This document shows, piece by piece, positions 50,315 to 59,842 of a DNA stretch of 64,000 nucleotides. The stretch comes from Prosapia bicincta (lineage: Eukaryota; Arthropoda; Insecta; Hemiptera; Cercopidae), in contig JBAIZL010000002.1 in the NCBI GenBank assembly GCA_036971475.1, positions 353,650,582 through 353,714,581 of the forward strand, in the 5' to 3' direction. The position numbers and the translations under genes were made by a program. Position 1 is the first letter of the stretch. Each line of letters begins with the position of its first letter. Under the pieces are notes generated by a model. It did no database searches, was not told where the DNA came from, and was given only the letters and a program-made list of their open reading frames with translations.

Positions 50315-51517
50315 TTACTCCAGATTCAGATATAGCCGGTAGCGTCTGTCTACGTGTTTCCTACATATGGGGCACATCTGCACCTTTTCAGCACACTCGT
50401 TGCAATAAACGTGACCGCAGGGGTGGTTTTACAGTGCATGGTGCATGGTGGTTTTCCCAAGCATACAACGCAGTCCGCTATACGATAGCCGCCTCCTTCA
50501 ATCTGCTCTCCCGAACTTCTCTGTTTCAACACACGTACAAAGCGGATAATTTATATTATTGTACACGAATAGTATAAATATAGGTATCGCTACAAAATGT
50601 AACACTTACGACCGTGTATGGAGGGTCTCGCTCGACCATTACTGCCTTCGCTTCAGCGACAGCCACTCTTCTTCTGCCTTCTTCAACTAGCTTGTCCAGC
50701 TCGCCAATCATAATCCTCCATACGCCGACTGCGTAGAAGCTATCCTCACACGCGTCTTTACGCAACGCCGCCTCTAGGTCCGATACAAGCCGTCTTAGCA
50801 TATGTAGTGCATCAGTCGTTACGCTACGTGCTGCAGCTGCACGTGCATACTCCACAACAGTCTAGAAAAGGAATAAATAGAAATTAAAAAAAATCTTGTA
50901 TAAGCCTATACTACTATCACCGTTCAATACAAGCTTACCGAATATTGAGGAGGATATCGTATCCTGCGTCCTAAACAAAGTAAACAGTCAATACGGGCGT
51001 GCTCGACCCCTCGTATGTGCTTCAGTTCCTCCTCTAATACGCTTGAATAGAAAATTCGATTTCCGACCCTGATGATAGCGTGATTTATTGGTCCAGCCTA
51101 TGAAATACAATTTATTAGTAATGAAAAATACAAAGATAACAGTAATAACGCAATAGGAATACAATAATCACCAGTGTTGGATGGTTGGTAGACTCGGGTC
51201 CTTTGGCTGGAGTGTTTGTTCCCTGAAAGAAACATATCATTATTAGATATGAAAATGAGCCTCTGATAATAGTCTAAATTGTATATAATTACCTGCGATG
51301 TGGTACCAGAGGTACTCGGTTCGGCTTCCATCGAATTGCGGCTATAGTACGGAGTCCGTGGGCTGCGTCCGCTATCATCCCATATACCCGTTTCATCGTC
51401 GTTGTTTGTCGGCTGGAAAACCAATGGAAAAATTGGAATAAGGAAAAATAGAAAGTATTTAGAAAAAAGAACACACTATTTCATACTCACCTCTGACTGA
51501 ATACTTTTATCGGTCAT
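50315..51517 (-). pseudogene. Spliced RING-finger gene, six exons, RING frameshifted
   Basis: Exons, in transcription order, are 51517-51491, 51412-51293, 51222-51172, 51097-50939, 50861-50610 and 50520-50315. Every junction is GT-AG and phase 0. The product has an acidic, Ser/Pro-rich N-terminal part, a helical middle (EEGRRRVAVAEAKAV) and a C-terminal C3HC4 RING, as in E3 ubiquitin ligases. The two halves of the RING lie in different frames. The first (CVVCLGKPP) and second (CGHVYCNEC, CPIC) are offset by one nucleotide near 50425-50435, next to short A and C homopolymers. That is a real mutation or a sequencing error. A 7-bp tandem duplication (TGCATGG) sits just upstream. It diverges from the BIR-RING gene across a 500-bp shared promoter region. 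Introns suggest a captured host gene. Confidence 0.7.
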
Positions 51518-51583
51518 CGTTAATCTTAACACACTTAATTGCAAAAACGCCGAAGACTGGTGCTCTCTGTATGAAATTCCCGG

Positions 51584-51592
51584 CATATATAC
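51584..51592 (-). promoter_or_regulatory. TATA box of the spliced RING gene
   Basis: GGTATATATGCC on the minus strand, about 70 bp upstream of the ATG at 51517. Confidence 0.55.
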
Positions 51593-51976
51593 CTACTTCA
51601 CCCCTCCCCGCGTAATTGCTCATCACAAGCCGAAAAACGGTATATAATTACCTCTATGACCGACGGTAATAGAGTAACGTTTCATTGCAGGTGTAGATCA
51701 TACTCACAGAGCTCGACAATGCTTCTTTAAAACCTATACATTAATACTGTTATGACCGCGATATCAACATAACCGCAGCAAATGACGTCAAACAAAATGG
51801 CGGTCAAGATGGCGTCCGGACGGTCATCTGTATAGGATTAACTGTTGCTTGCCATAACACTAGTCCATCTGCAGGGGAAGTCGGCCAAAGGGCGGGTGTG
51901 TACAAATCTGAACGAGTTCAACATGTCTTCGTGGTAACCCCCATCAACCTTGACGTAATCAACCCCTAACCAACAA
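51593..51976. promoter_or_regulatory. Shared upstream region of the two divergent loop genes
   Basis: A gene-free spacer between the RING gene (minus) and the BIR-RING gene (plus), with a TATA element at each end. It probably holds both promoters. The short open frames across it are not convincing. Confidence 0.45.
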
Positions 51977-51982
51977 TATAAG
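51977..51982 (+). promoter_or_regulatory. TATA box of the BIR-RING gene
   Basis: TATAAG about 42 bp before the ATG at 52019, in the context CAATATAAGTACGGACAGC. Confidence 0.6.
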
Positions 51983-52018
51983 TACGGACAGCACAGACCC
52001 AAGTCCTCAGACAACACC

Positions 52019-52552
52019 ATGGTAGGTGTCTACTACTGGACAGACACTCTCACAATCGAGAAGAAAGCCTTCCCCAAACTATCACCGTATCGTCGTAGAT
52101 TACGATCGTTTCGTACTTGGAAAGGAGTGTCAAACGATACTGTCAACCCCGAGCGTCTCAGCGAAGCGGGATTCTTTTACACCGGCCAAGAAGATCAAAC
52201 ATTGTGCTTTACATGCGCCGGAGGCCTTAAAGATTGGTCAGCGAATGATGATCCGTTACAGGAACATGCAAAGTGGTTTCCTAAATGTAAATACGTAGTA
52301 GGTATATGTGCTAAACAGGCCCTGATGGGGGTAGACATCTGTACAACAGACGATGAAGACTACTCGGACGATGACGGTGTAATCAATAGGGATGATCGTA
52401 CGCTGTGCAAGATTTGTTGTATCGAAGAAACACAGGTTGCCCTTCTACCGTGCGGACATGTGTTTGCCTGTCTGGGGTGTGCATTGAACCTTCAAGAGTG
52501 TAGCATATGCAGAGTGCAGACATCCGCTACGATAAGAGTATATCTATCTTAG
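52019..52552 (+). CDS. Inhibitor-of-apoptosis protein, one BIR plus RING
   Basis: 177 residues, complete and uninterrupted. A BIR domain at about 27-93 has zinc ligands C63, C66, H83 and C90 in the CX2CX16HX6C spacing. A very acidic linker lies at 111-126. A C3HC4 RING at 130-164 has all eight ligands (C130, C133, C145, H147, C151, C154, C161, C164). IAP proteins of insects and baculoviruses bind caspases or IAP antagonists through BIR and ubiquitinate partners through RING. Most have two or three BIRs, so this is a minimal form. The ATG follows a TATA box, and an AATAAA lies at about 52580. A role in blocking host-cell apoptosis is inferred from the family. Confidence 0.9.
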   Translation: MVGVYYWTDTLTIEKKAFPKLSPYRRRLRSFRTWKGVSNDTVNPERLSEAGFFYTGQEDQTLCFTCAGGLKDWSANDDPLQEHAKWFPKCKYVVGICAKQALMGVDICTTDDEDYSDDDGVINRDDRTLCKICCIEETQVALLPCGHVFACLGCALNLQECSICRVQTSATIRVYLS

Positions 52553-53014
52553 CCTAATGTAAATACTACTATGTGATCAATAAAATGATTTTGTCTACAT
52601 GTGTTTGTACTTATTGAAACTCCTTTAATAAAACAAACTATATAGGTGGGTCAACATGGGATAAGGTAATAAGTACTAGTGTCTTGATAATAGAGACGTA
52701 TATTTACATTTGAACAATAAACAAAATTAATCATTCATTGTTAAATCTAATTACAATTGCTTTATACACATTACAATCAGTTTGACAGGTCGCAACCCGC
52801 ATGATACACATTACTAGATATCTAGTAAACTCAGCCTCTAGACAAGTTTAACACTAGCTTAGACATATCTCATAAAAATTCCAATCACCCGGCGTAATTT
52901 AGGTTAAATATAACTTCGCAAAAACATGTAAACTCATGTCCTAGGTCTAATGCTAAATCTAACAAAAATGTAAACTGTCGTTAAAGTACGTTAAAATCTG
53001 ATTAGGGCAAAACA
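52553..53014. other. Spacer between IAP gene and right arm
   Basis: AT-rich, unassigned, starting with the polyadenylation region of the IAP gene. Confidence 0.5.
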
Positions 53015-56000
53015 CGGGCCCTTCTCCAGGATGGCTTTACCTAAGACCTGGGTGTCTTTACCTACGACCTGACTTCAGGATGGTTTTAACCTAAGTCCAA
53101 GGTGGCTTTACCTAAGACCTGGGTGTCTTTACCTAAGTTAGTATGCTGTAAATGATACAACATACCTAGACAGGCCTTGAAGGTTTCCATATAGATATTT
53201 TGGTAGGCGTTGATAGCTATGTCTAAGACCTAGGGCTTTTGCCGGTGCCTTCACTAACCATAGACCCGTTTGACCTCGGTGTAGATGTTGGTTGATTAGC
53301 TGAAACGCTGATCTGGCAGTAGCCTATTTGGACCCGGTGTAAATGTTGTTCGTTTGAACTTCGCGTATGTTGGTCGGTTAAACTTAGCGTAAGACAGTAG
53401 TTTAGTTGAAACGTTGGCTATTTGATCTAGCCTACACTGGCCATCACGGTATCAACATAGCCGCCGTCTTCGCCCTGGATGACGTCATATTCGATCCTAA
53501 GTTGTGCATCGGATACTGTGTGTTAGCCTTAGTCGAGCCATTCATCGGATATGTGTTAGCCCTAGTCAGGCTAAGCATAGGTTACTATGTGTTATCCATT
53601 AGCTAAGCTACGCATCGGATACTGTGTGTGTGTTAACCATAGTCAAACTAACCATTAGTTATTCACTAGCCTAGCTATGCTTTGGATACCATGTGTTAAC
53701 CATTAGTCAATCTATGGTTCGGATACTATGTGTTTACCCTAGTCAGACTATGCATCGGGTACTATGTGTTAATCATTAGCCTGGCTATGCAACAGGTACT
53801 ATTTAATAACCATTAGCCAGATTGTGCAATGCTTATTATGTGTTAGTTTGTAATCAACCTACTCATGTGATAATCATAGTAAAGCTATGCTTTGGATACT
53901 GTTTGTTAAACCATACTCAAGCTATGCATTGGGTACTACATGATGAACATTAGCCTGGCTATGCACTGGAGATTATGTGTTGGGGCCTACTATGTGTTAA
54001 TGATTAGCCAGGCTAGTGTTTCTTTCCAGCTGACTTTTGAAATGACATGTGTGACTATATCTAGACCATACATAATTGATATGCCAATTTTGGGGAGTTT
54101 ATGCTTATTTAGCTAGGCTATGCACCGGATATTATGTGTTGGGGCCTACTATGTGTTAATGATTAGCCAAGCTATGTATCAGGTATTATGTGGTAATTTG
54201 TGGGCAGCTTGTAGGATAGTGTGTGATGACCGTTAGCTAAACTATGCACCGGATATAATGTGTTATACTTTGTAGGCCCATGTCTTCTTAGCATAATATC
54301 TATGCAAGCTTGCACACACATATATGTTTAACACATTATGTAGGCCTAACATAGTATGATAGCATGCATGTTGGCTTAGCATAGTATTTATTTGGTTTAC
54401 AAGTATATTTATTTAACACACTATATAGGGTAGTTACGTATGCAGGCCTAACATAGTATATAAGCCTATGTAGGATAGCACCCATGTTGGTTAGCATAGT
54501 ATTTATGTGGGTTTACACGCATATCTGTTTAGCACAGTATGTAGGCTTAGCATATTATTTATGTAGGTTTACGAGCATATTTGTTCAACACACTATATAA
54601 GCTATCATTCATCCTGGCCTAACATAGGCCTATGTGGGTAACGGGGGTAATTGCCTAATACAGGATGTGTATGGGTTAACCTGCATATTGGTTTAACAGC
54701 GTATATATGGCTATTTAGAGTATATTGCATGCTGGTTTAACATAGTATATATGTGAATGTTGGCTTAGCACTGTATGTATATAGGTTGCGTAACTTTTTT
54801 AAATTATATTGTAATATTTGTTGACCGTCATGGGCGTGATAGGTTATGCATTGTTAGCTATACCATATAGTACTTCCCGTATTATACGGTTGCCTGGTTC
54901 TACCTGATAGACGAGGTGTAAATGTGTGTCAGGCGCAGATCATATAGGCTTTGACCAGTGGTTTACCGACATAGCAGGCCTATGTATGGATTCATGTAAG
55001 TCGGCTTGGCATGTATGCAGGCCTACACGCATGTTTGTTTAACACATTATGTGTCCTATCACGTGTGTTGGCTTAACAAGCCTATGTATGATAGCATGCA
55101 TGATGGCTTAGCATCGTTTTATAACATATATTTATTCTCGTTTTGTGATAAGCCTCATTATTAGTGTTTCTGCATATATACCTTTTATATCTAGATACAT
55201 TTACAGCTATAGGAGATGTCCATTGAGGCTATTTGATTATTTACACTGATTTCTGATTATAGGCCTTGGTATGACGACAGTACCCAGTAAATTGATACAG
55301 TAATCAAAACATAGACACGTGCCTAGATTCACAACGACGCAGCCGCTCGAGTTTTAAGCTTGCTATAGTGGTCGCCGGCAGCCGTTGCGGTTTTTAGATA
55401 ATGCGTTATCTCTGCATGTCTGTACATGTCTAACACACGGTCAAGCGTATTCCCTGAAACGACAGGGCTTTATTGCTTTGTTTATTATTTTGTAGCATAG
55501 ACAAATTTTTACAATCATAACCCTTGCCCCCTCTAGTTATGGAGGGCCTAATACCTGAGTCGCTCGAACGCCGATACGTCGTCAAATATATTAAACCTTT
55601 ACGTGGGCTTGATAGGTTATGCATTGGTAGATGTACCTTATAGTACCCCCCATATTATACGGTTGCCTGCCTGAGGATCAACCTGATAGAAGAGGTGAAA
55701 ATAGCTCAGGTCATATAGGGTTTGGCCTGTGGTTTACAAACATAGTAGGCCCATGTATGTTGGCCTAGCATAGTATGCAAGCTTGCGTATTTGTTTAACA
55801 CATTATGTGGGCTATCATATATATTGGTTTAATGCTGTATATAAGCCTTTCCGTCTTACAGCGACCGTTTGCGTGGACCTACAGGGCCCCTGTGTTGTGA
55901 TTGGTCGATCATTTTTGGCAATCAACCCCCCACTTGCTCTAGTGTGAATTTGCCTCGGGCCTTTCTCGAGGGTGTCTCTAGCTAGGGCCCGGCTTCGGGG

Positions 56001-56985
56001 TGGTTTTAACCTAAGCCTGTAGGGGCTGAACGCTCACCAAGACTTGGTGGAGGTATTTGTCTTGGTCGAGAGGCTGTATTTGATATAGCATCCATCCTAA
56101 GGCCCAACTCTTGGGCAGCTTTACTTAAGGGCTGACTGCTTCACCTAAAGTCTTGCTCCGAGGAGGCTTTACCTAGGCCGCGACTTCGTGGTAGCTTTAC
56201 CTAAGGTCAAGTTCCCGGATTACTTTACCTAGGGCATAGCTTAGGATTGGCTTTACCTAAGTCCTGGGTGGCTTTAACTGTGGCCTTGCTCCTTATTGGC
56301 TCTACCTAAGTCCTGGGTGGCTTTACCGAGGGGTCGGCCTCGTGATGGCTTTACCTAGGACTTGGTGGAGGTACTTGTCTTAGTCGATAGGCTGTAATTG
56401 ATATAGCAATCATCTTGGCCCGGCTCTTCAGTAGCTTTACTTAAAGGCTGACTGCTTTAACTAAGGCCCGGCTCCTGGGTGTCTCTAGGTATGGCCTGAT
56501 TCCGAGGTTACTTTACCTAGGTTGGCTTTACCTTGCTCCGTGTTAGCTTTACCTAAGGCATAGCTGCTGGGTGGCTAGGCTTGGATTGGCTTTAACCGAG
56601 GCCGTGCTCCGTGTTAGCTTTACCCGCTCTTAGGCGGTGCTACCTCAAGCGCGGGTTTGGTGGTGACTTTTACCTAGGTCACCGTTCAATTTTGGCAATC
56701 TGATTACAGGTGAAACCACCCCCACAGTCGTCCATAATGGACTCTAGACATATCCCGTACGGTCGTTTGATCCAACCGATCGATTTTCGGCAATTTCATA
56801 TTTTTTGTAAAAACTACCCCTAGGTGAAACAGCCCCCGCAACGGTCCAAAAAGGACTCTACACGTATCCCATACTGTCTGTTGATCCAGCCGATCGATTT
56901 TTGGCAGTTTAATATTTTTTGTAAAAACTACCCCTAGGTGAAACTACCCCTACCAACGCAATAATACACTGTAGTAGATGTCAAA
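53015..56985. repeat. Right arm of the giant inverted repeat
   Basis: Mirror image of 45810-50200. GCTTTACCTAAG units lie at 53.0-53.14 and 55.98-56.66 kb, and the mirrored 36-bp units at 53.5-54.2 kb. The outermost shared text is TACCCCTAGGTGAAACTACC at 56930-56950, against its complement at about 45830. The 66-residue frame at 53406-53606 is identical to that of the left arm. Short insertions and deletions and different unit numbers make the arms unequal by a few hundred bases. Confidence 0.9.
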
Positions 56986-57807
56986 ACCACAGTTTCGCCA
57001 CAAAAACAGGTGGTTTTGATGAAAAATACGTTACTTTTCCGTTAAAAACGGTTAGGTGGGGTATGAGGGGTTGGTTTCAGCGATTATTGGAGGGTGACGT
57101 GTATGGTACGAGGTATGGAATGTGCGCGGTTGTGCGCGGTTGTGCGTAGGTGTAGGTGGCAGGTGTTTTTTTTAGAAATACGTTAATTTTCCGTTAAAGA
57201 CCGTTAGGTGAGGTAGTATGGGTTGGTTGGTGATATGCGTGTTGGCTGTTGTGTGATGTAATTAGAAGCATGTTCGGACATGTTGGGGGGTAATGTAAAA
57301 ACCGTTGTTTACCTAGAGAATGTGTGTATTATATTCTGTACCCAGTTCGTTGCTGACCTATATTTTTACTATAGCGTCGCGTGTGTACGGTTGAAATCCG
57401 TTACGAGGTGATGGGATTATTTTCGCTATAAATGTGTCAGTCGCAAAGACTGAACGGTGACTTCTCTGTTTGTTCTCCAGATCTTTACTGGTTAAAAAAA
57501 TGTAAAAGCATGTTAATTTATTGATATAGGTTCCTCGCGTAAAACGTCATTGGGAACTTGTATAGATGATGACGACGACATACTTGTGTTATAGTTGTGG
57601 GGATAAGTAGTTGGTTAGTATGTCAAGGTCATAGGAAGATGTTTTTAAAAAGAGTCGCAAGCAGAAGTGCTTGCGACATTAATATTAATTTTTTTATTTA
57701 TTTATTTATTATTTTTTTTATTATTTTTTTTTACACAAATACAATAGCATCTTATAATTACAACGCTATATTATAACAAAAATACAATTTTTTTTAGACT
57801 AATACAG
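56986..57807. other. Spacer between the right arm and the gene cluster
   Basis: No gene is supported. Two direct repeats (TTTTCCGTTAAAAACGGTTAGG near 57035 and a variant near 57187) are present. The last 150 bp are T-rich and contain several AATAAA motifs on the minus strand, suitable as polyadenylation signals for the gene ending at 57808. Confidence 0.5.
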
Positions 57808-58152
57808 CTACTGATGTAAAGTCAGTTCGGTGGACCCACATCCGGACGGTCCGTTGGAGACTATGTGAAATTCGCCGGCACCCACCTCATCCAAATCCAT
57901 GTTCGCCAACAGCGTGATGAAGCGTCTAGGTAGGAATATCTGGAATTTCGGGTCTTCTCCTTCCTTGTATGGGAAACCTCCGAGCGCAGCAACAACTGCT
58001 TCCCCGTAGGTAGTGTCGATTTTTCTGAGGTAGTGCACCGAATACTTTTTACCTTCCTTCAGTTCTGAACATTTCTTTATGGGCAACCCGTCAGCTTTAG
58101 ACTTTGAGTTGAACTGTTGAATTATTGACTGTAAAGTTGCTTCGCGGTTCAT
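57808..58152 (-). CDS. Small OB-like putative ssDNA-binding protein
   Basis: 114 residues, intact. The pattern KCSELKEGKKYSVHYLRKID followed by TTYGEAVVAAL and FQIFLPRRFI resembles a small protein I associate with polinton-like elements and repeated ORFs in arthropod genomes. The alternating hydrophobic strands suggest an OB fold, and ssDNA binding is inferred. A TATA element (TATATAA) lies near 58237-58243, about 90 bp upstream. It is the leftmost gene of the cluster. The family link rests on pattern memory and needs a profile search. Confidence 0.5.
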   Translation of the reverse strand: MNREATLQSIIQQFNSKSKADGLPIKKCSELKEGKKYSVHYLRKIDTTYGEAVVAALGGFPYKEGEDPKFQIFLPRRFITLLANMDLDEVGAGEFHIVSNGPSGCGSTELTLHQ

Positions 58153-58271
58153 AGTTACGGAGGAGAAGTAACTGTATCGTGTAGCTCTGCCTGAGGTCTA
58201 TAAGGAAATGATGTCTAACCACCGCTCTCTTTGGTTTATATAATGCGTTTCCCCCTCCCTTATTATTGTAG

Positions 58272-58748
58272 TCATAGTCTTAAGACTGTCGCGACTTTCA
58301 TCGCACGTAGAAGCGCGCAATTCGTTTCTTTGTGTTGCGGGGCTATAACGCTTTTACAAACGTTCTGGATTCCTCTCAGGAAGGTCCATTCTCTTGAGGA
58401 ACCGATATCGATAACTTCAGCAGAAGTGAAACCACGAATCCATTTCGCCTTTTCATCACCCGTTGTAAATATCAGATCGAACTGTTTCACGTAGTGTAAC
58501 ATGACGTTACGAAGCTCTACGTAATCGGTGAACCCTTCCTCCCACGATATGTGATGATAATTCTTACTCAACCAATTGTTGGTTTTCTTGTATTTATTGC
58601 TCAAGGTAGAGTATTCGAAAGGCGGTTTAAACAGGAACGTGTAGGTAGCGTTTGTTTGTAGGTCCAATAATACGAGTTCCTTCACTATAAACGCGTTACA
58701 CTCTCCTTTAAAACATTGCATCTCTAACACGCAAGCAGATCGTTCCAT
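58272..58748 (-). CDS. Unknown protein, recurrent in arthropod mobile DNA
   Basis: 158 residues, intact. The motifs CNAFIVKELVLL, FLFKPPFEY, NWLSKNYHHISWEEGF and FTTGDEKAKWI resemble a poorly described protein type seen repeatedly in arthropod genomes. The N-terminal strand pattern with an aromatic-rich middle could be a degenerate RNase-H-like exonuclease fold, but I see no convincing acidic catalytic set, so no function is assigned. A TATAAAAGG element lies about 75 bp upstream at 58823-58832. It overlaps no neighbour. Confidence 0.5.
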   Translation of the reverse strand: MERSACVLEMQCFKGECNAFIVKELVLLDLQTNATYTFLFKPPFEYSTLSNKYKKTNNWLSKNYHHISWEEGFTDYVELRNVMLHYVKQFDLIFTTGDEKAKWIRGFTSAEVIDIGSSREWTFLRGIQNVCKSVIAPQHKETNCALLRAMKVATVLRL

Positions 58749-58825
58749 TATTTCTTTTTCCTTGTCCTCTATTCTCCAAAACGTCCGGACGCAGACTGCA
58801 AATAGGTCTCGATCCTTTTCGCCTT

Positions 58826-59698
58826 TTATACCTCTTCCTGCTTAGGAAGAATGCTCGTAGCGTTCTCATCTTCCCCCGACGTTATCGGTTCAACGTTCTT
58901 GATATCTTCCTCCTCGTCTTCTACGCTCGTTTCTTGATCCAGCATAAGCAACAGCTGTCTATTGAGTTCAACCTCTTTTGGCAACCGGTTGCATATGCTA
59001 TAATCAATGTACCCGTACTCTGGTGGCTCACCAATCCCACCTTTTAAACAAGCCTCTACATAGTCTCTAATACTGTCCTCAGACAACTTCAACTGTTCCA
59101 AGTACCTTTCAACGGCAGGAACCACACCATTTAGTACGTAAAATTCTCTAGGCGTCAACATAACCTTTTGCCCGTTCCGATGATAATCTTTAATACGAAC
59201 GTAGTGTTTGCCGTATATCTTTACGGTGTCAACTTCGATATCTGTTCCGGGTAATGTCTTCTTTCCGCTTTCTCGACAGGCTAGGAAGGTTTCAAAAACG
59301 TTCAAGTAGCCGACAAAGGTCTTGAACGAATCCGCTGTAAATAATATGTATCTTTTGGAGTGGTTGATGAGCACTCCTGGCAAAAGAGACAGAGACTCAA
59401 AAACCCCTACTGTCACGTTCTTTCCCATGCACGCAGTTAGTGGGTACACAGCACGGAGATAGGCACCGATAAACATATCGCTTATGTCGTCTTCAAGATC
59501 GTCTTCCCTGTTCCTTTTCATTTCCGTTAGACGTATTGCGTTGTTATAGAGCGAGGTTAGAGCGTTGTCAACATCTTTAAACTCTGGTATTTCTACACGA
59601 GTTTCTTTTGAATTTTCATTAGAAACCGTATCATCCACGTTTTCGTCCAACTTAACACCACCCGCTAAAGGTTCGTCCGTCTCACTACATGTGTTCAT
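58826..59698 (-). CDS. PC4-like putative ssDNA-binding protein
   Basis: 290 residues, intact. Residues about 155-203 match the pattern of the transcription coactivator PC4 (p15) ssDNA-binding domain: KIYGKHYVRIKDYHRNGQ, then VMLTPREFYVLNGVV and an amphipathic helix. Residues about 92-140 (VFESLSLLPGVL, YILFTADSFKTFVGYL) look like a second, more diverged copy. The N-terminal 75 residues and the C-terminal 35 are highly acidic and probably disordered. PC4-fold proteins bind single-stranded DNA or form dimers; a role in viral replication or transcription is inferred. A TATATAAG element lies about 100 bp upstream at 59797-59804. Confidence 0.55.
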   Translation of the reverse strand: MNTCSETDEPLAGGVKLDENVDDTVSNENSKETRVEIPEFKDVDNALTSLYNNAIRLTEMKRNREDDLEDDISDMFIGAYLRAVYPLTACMGKNVTVGVFESLSLLPGVLINHSKRYILFTADSFKTFVGYLNVFETFLACRESGKKTLPGTDIEVDTVKIYGKHYVRIKDYHRNGQKVMLTPREFYVLNGVVPAVERYLEQLKLSEDSIRDYVEACLKGGIGEPPEYGYIDYSICNRLPKEVELNRQLLLMLDQETSVEDEEEDIKNVEPITSGEDENATSILPKQEEV

Positions 59699-59842
59699 TA
59701 TGTGCGTTCAAGGTCCTTTCTAACTATGAATGTCTGGAAAGTGATCTTGACTGGCCGAGATCAAAGTTTTAAATGAAAACAACTCCATCCGACTTTCTTA
59801 TATACATCGCCACCCCCTCCCACTGATCAAAACAAAACACCT

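Noticed and set aside
51838..52020. 60-codon minus-strand frame in the loop
   Set aside because: It lies in the shared promoter spacer and overlaps the TATA box and start of the IAP gene; a faint BIR-like phrase is not enough.
45810..56985. Head-to-head viral concatemer junction
   Set aside because: A junction of linear genomes with terminal repeats would join the arms directly; here a 2.8-kb gene-bearing loop separates them and no viral genes lie left of the left arm.
58231..58494. Plus-strand frames across the viral cluster
   Set aside because: Shadows of the minus-strand genes, which show coherent domains and order.
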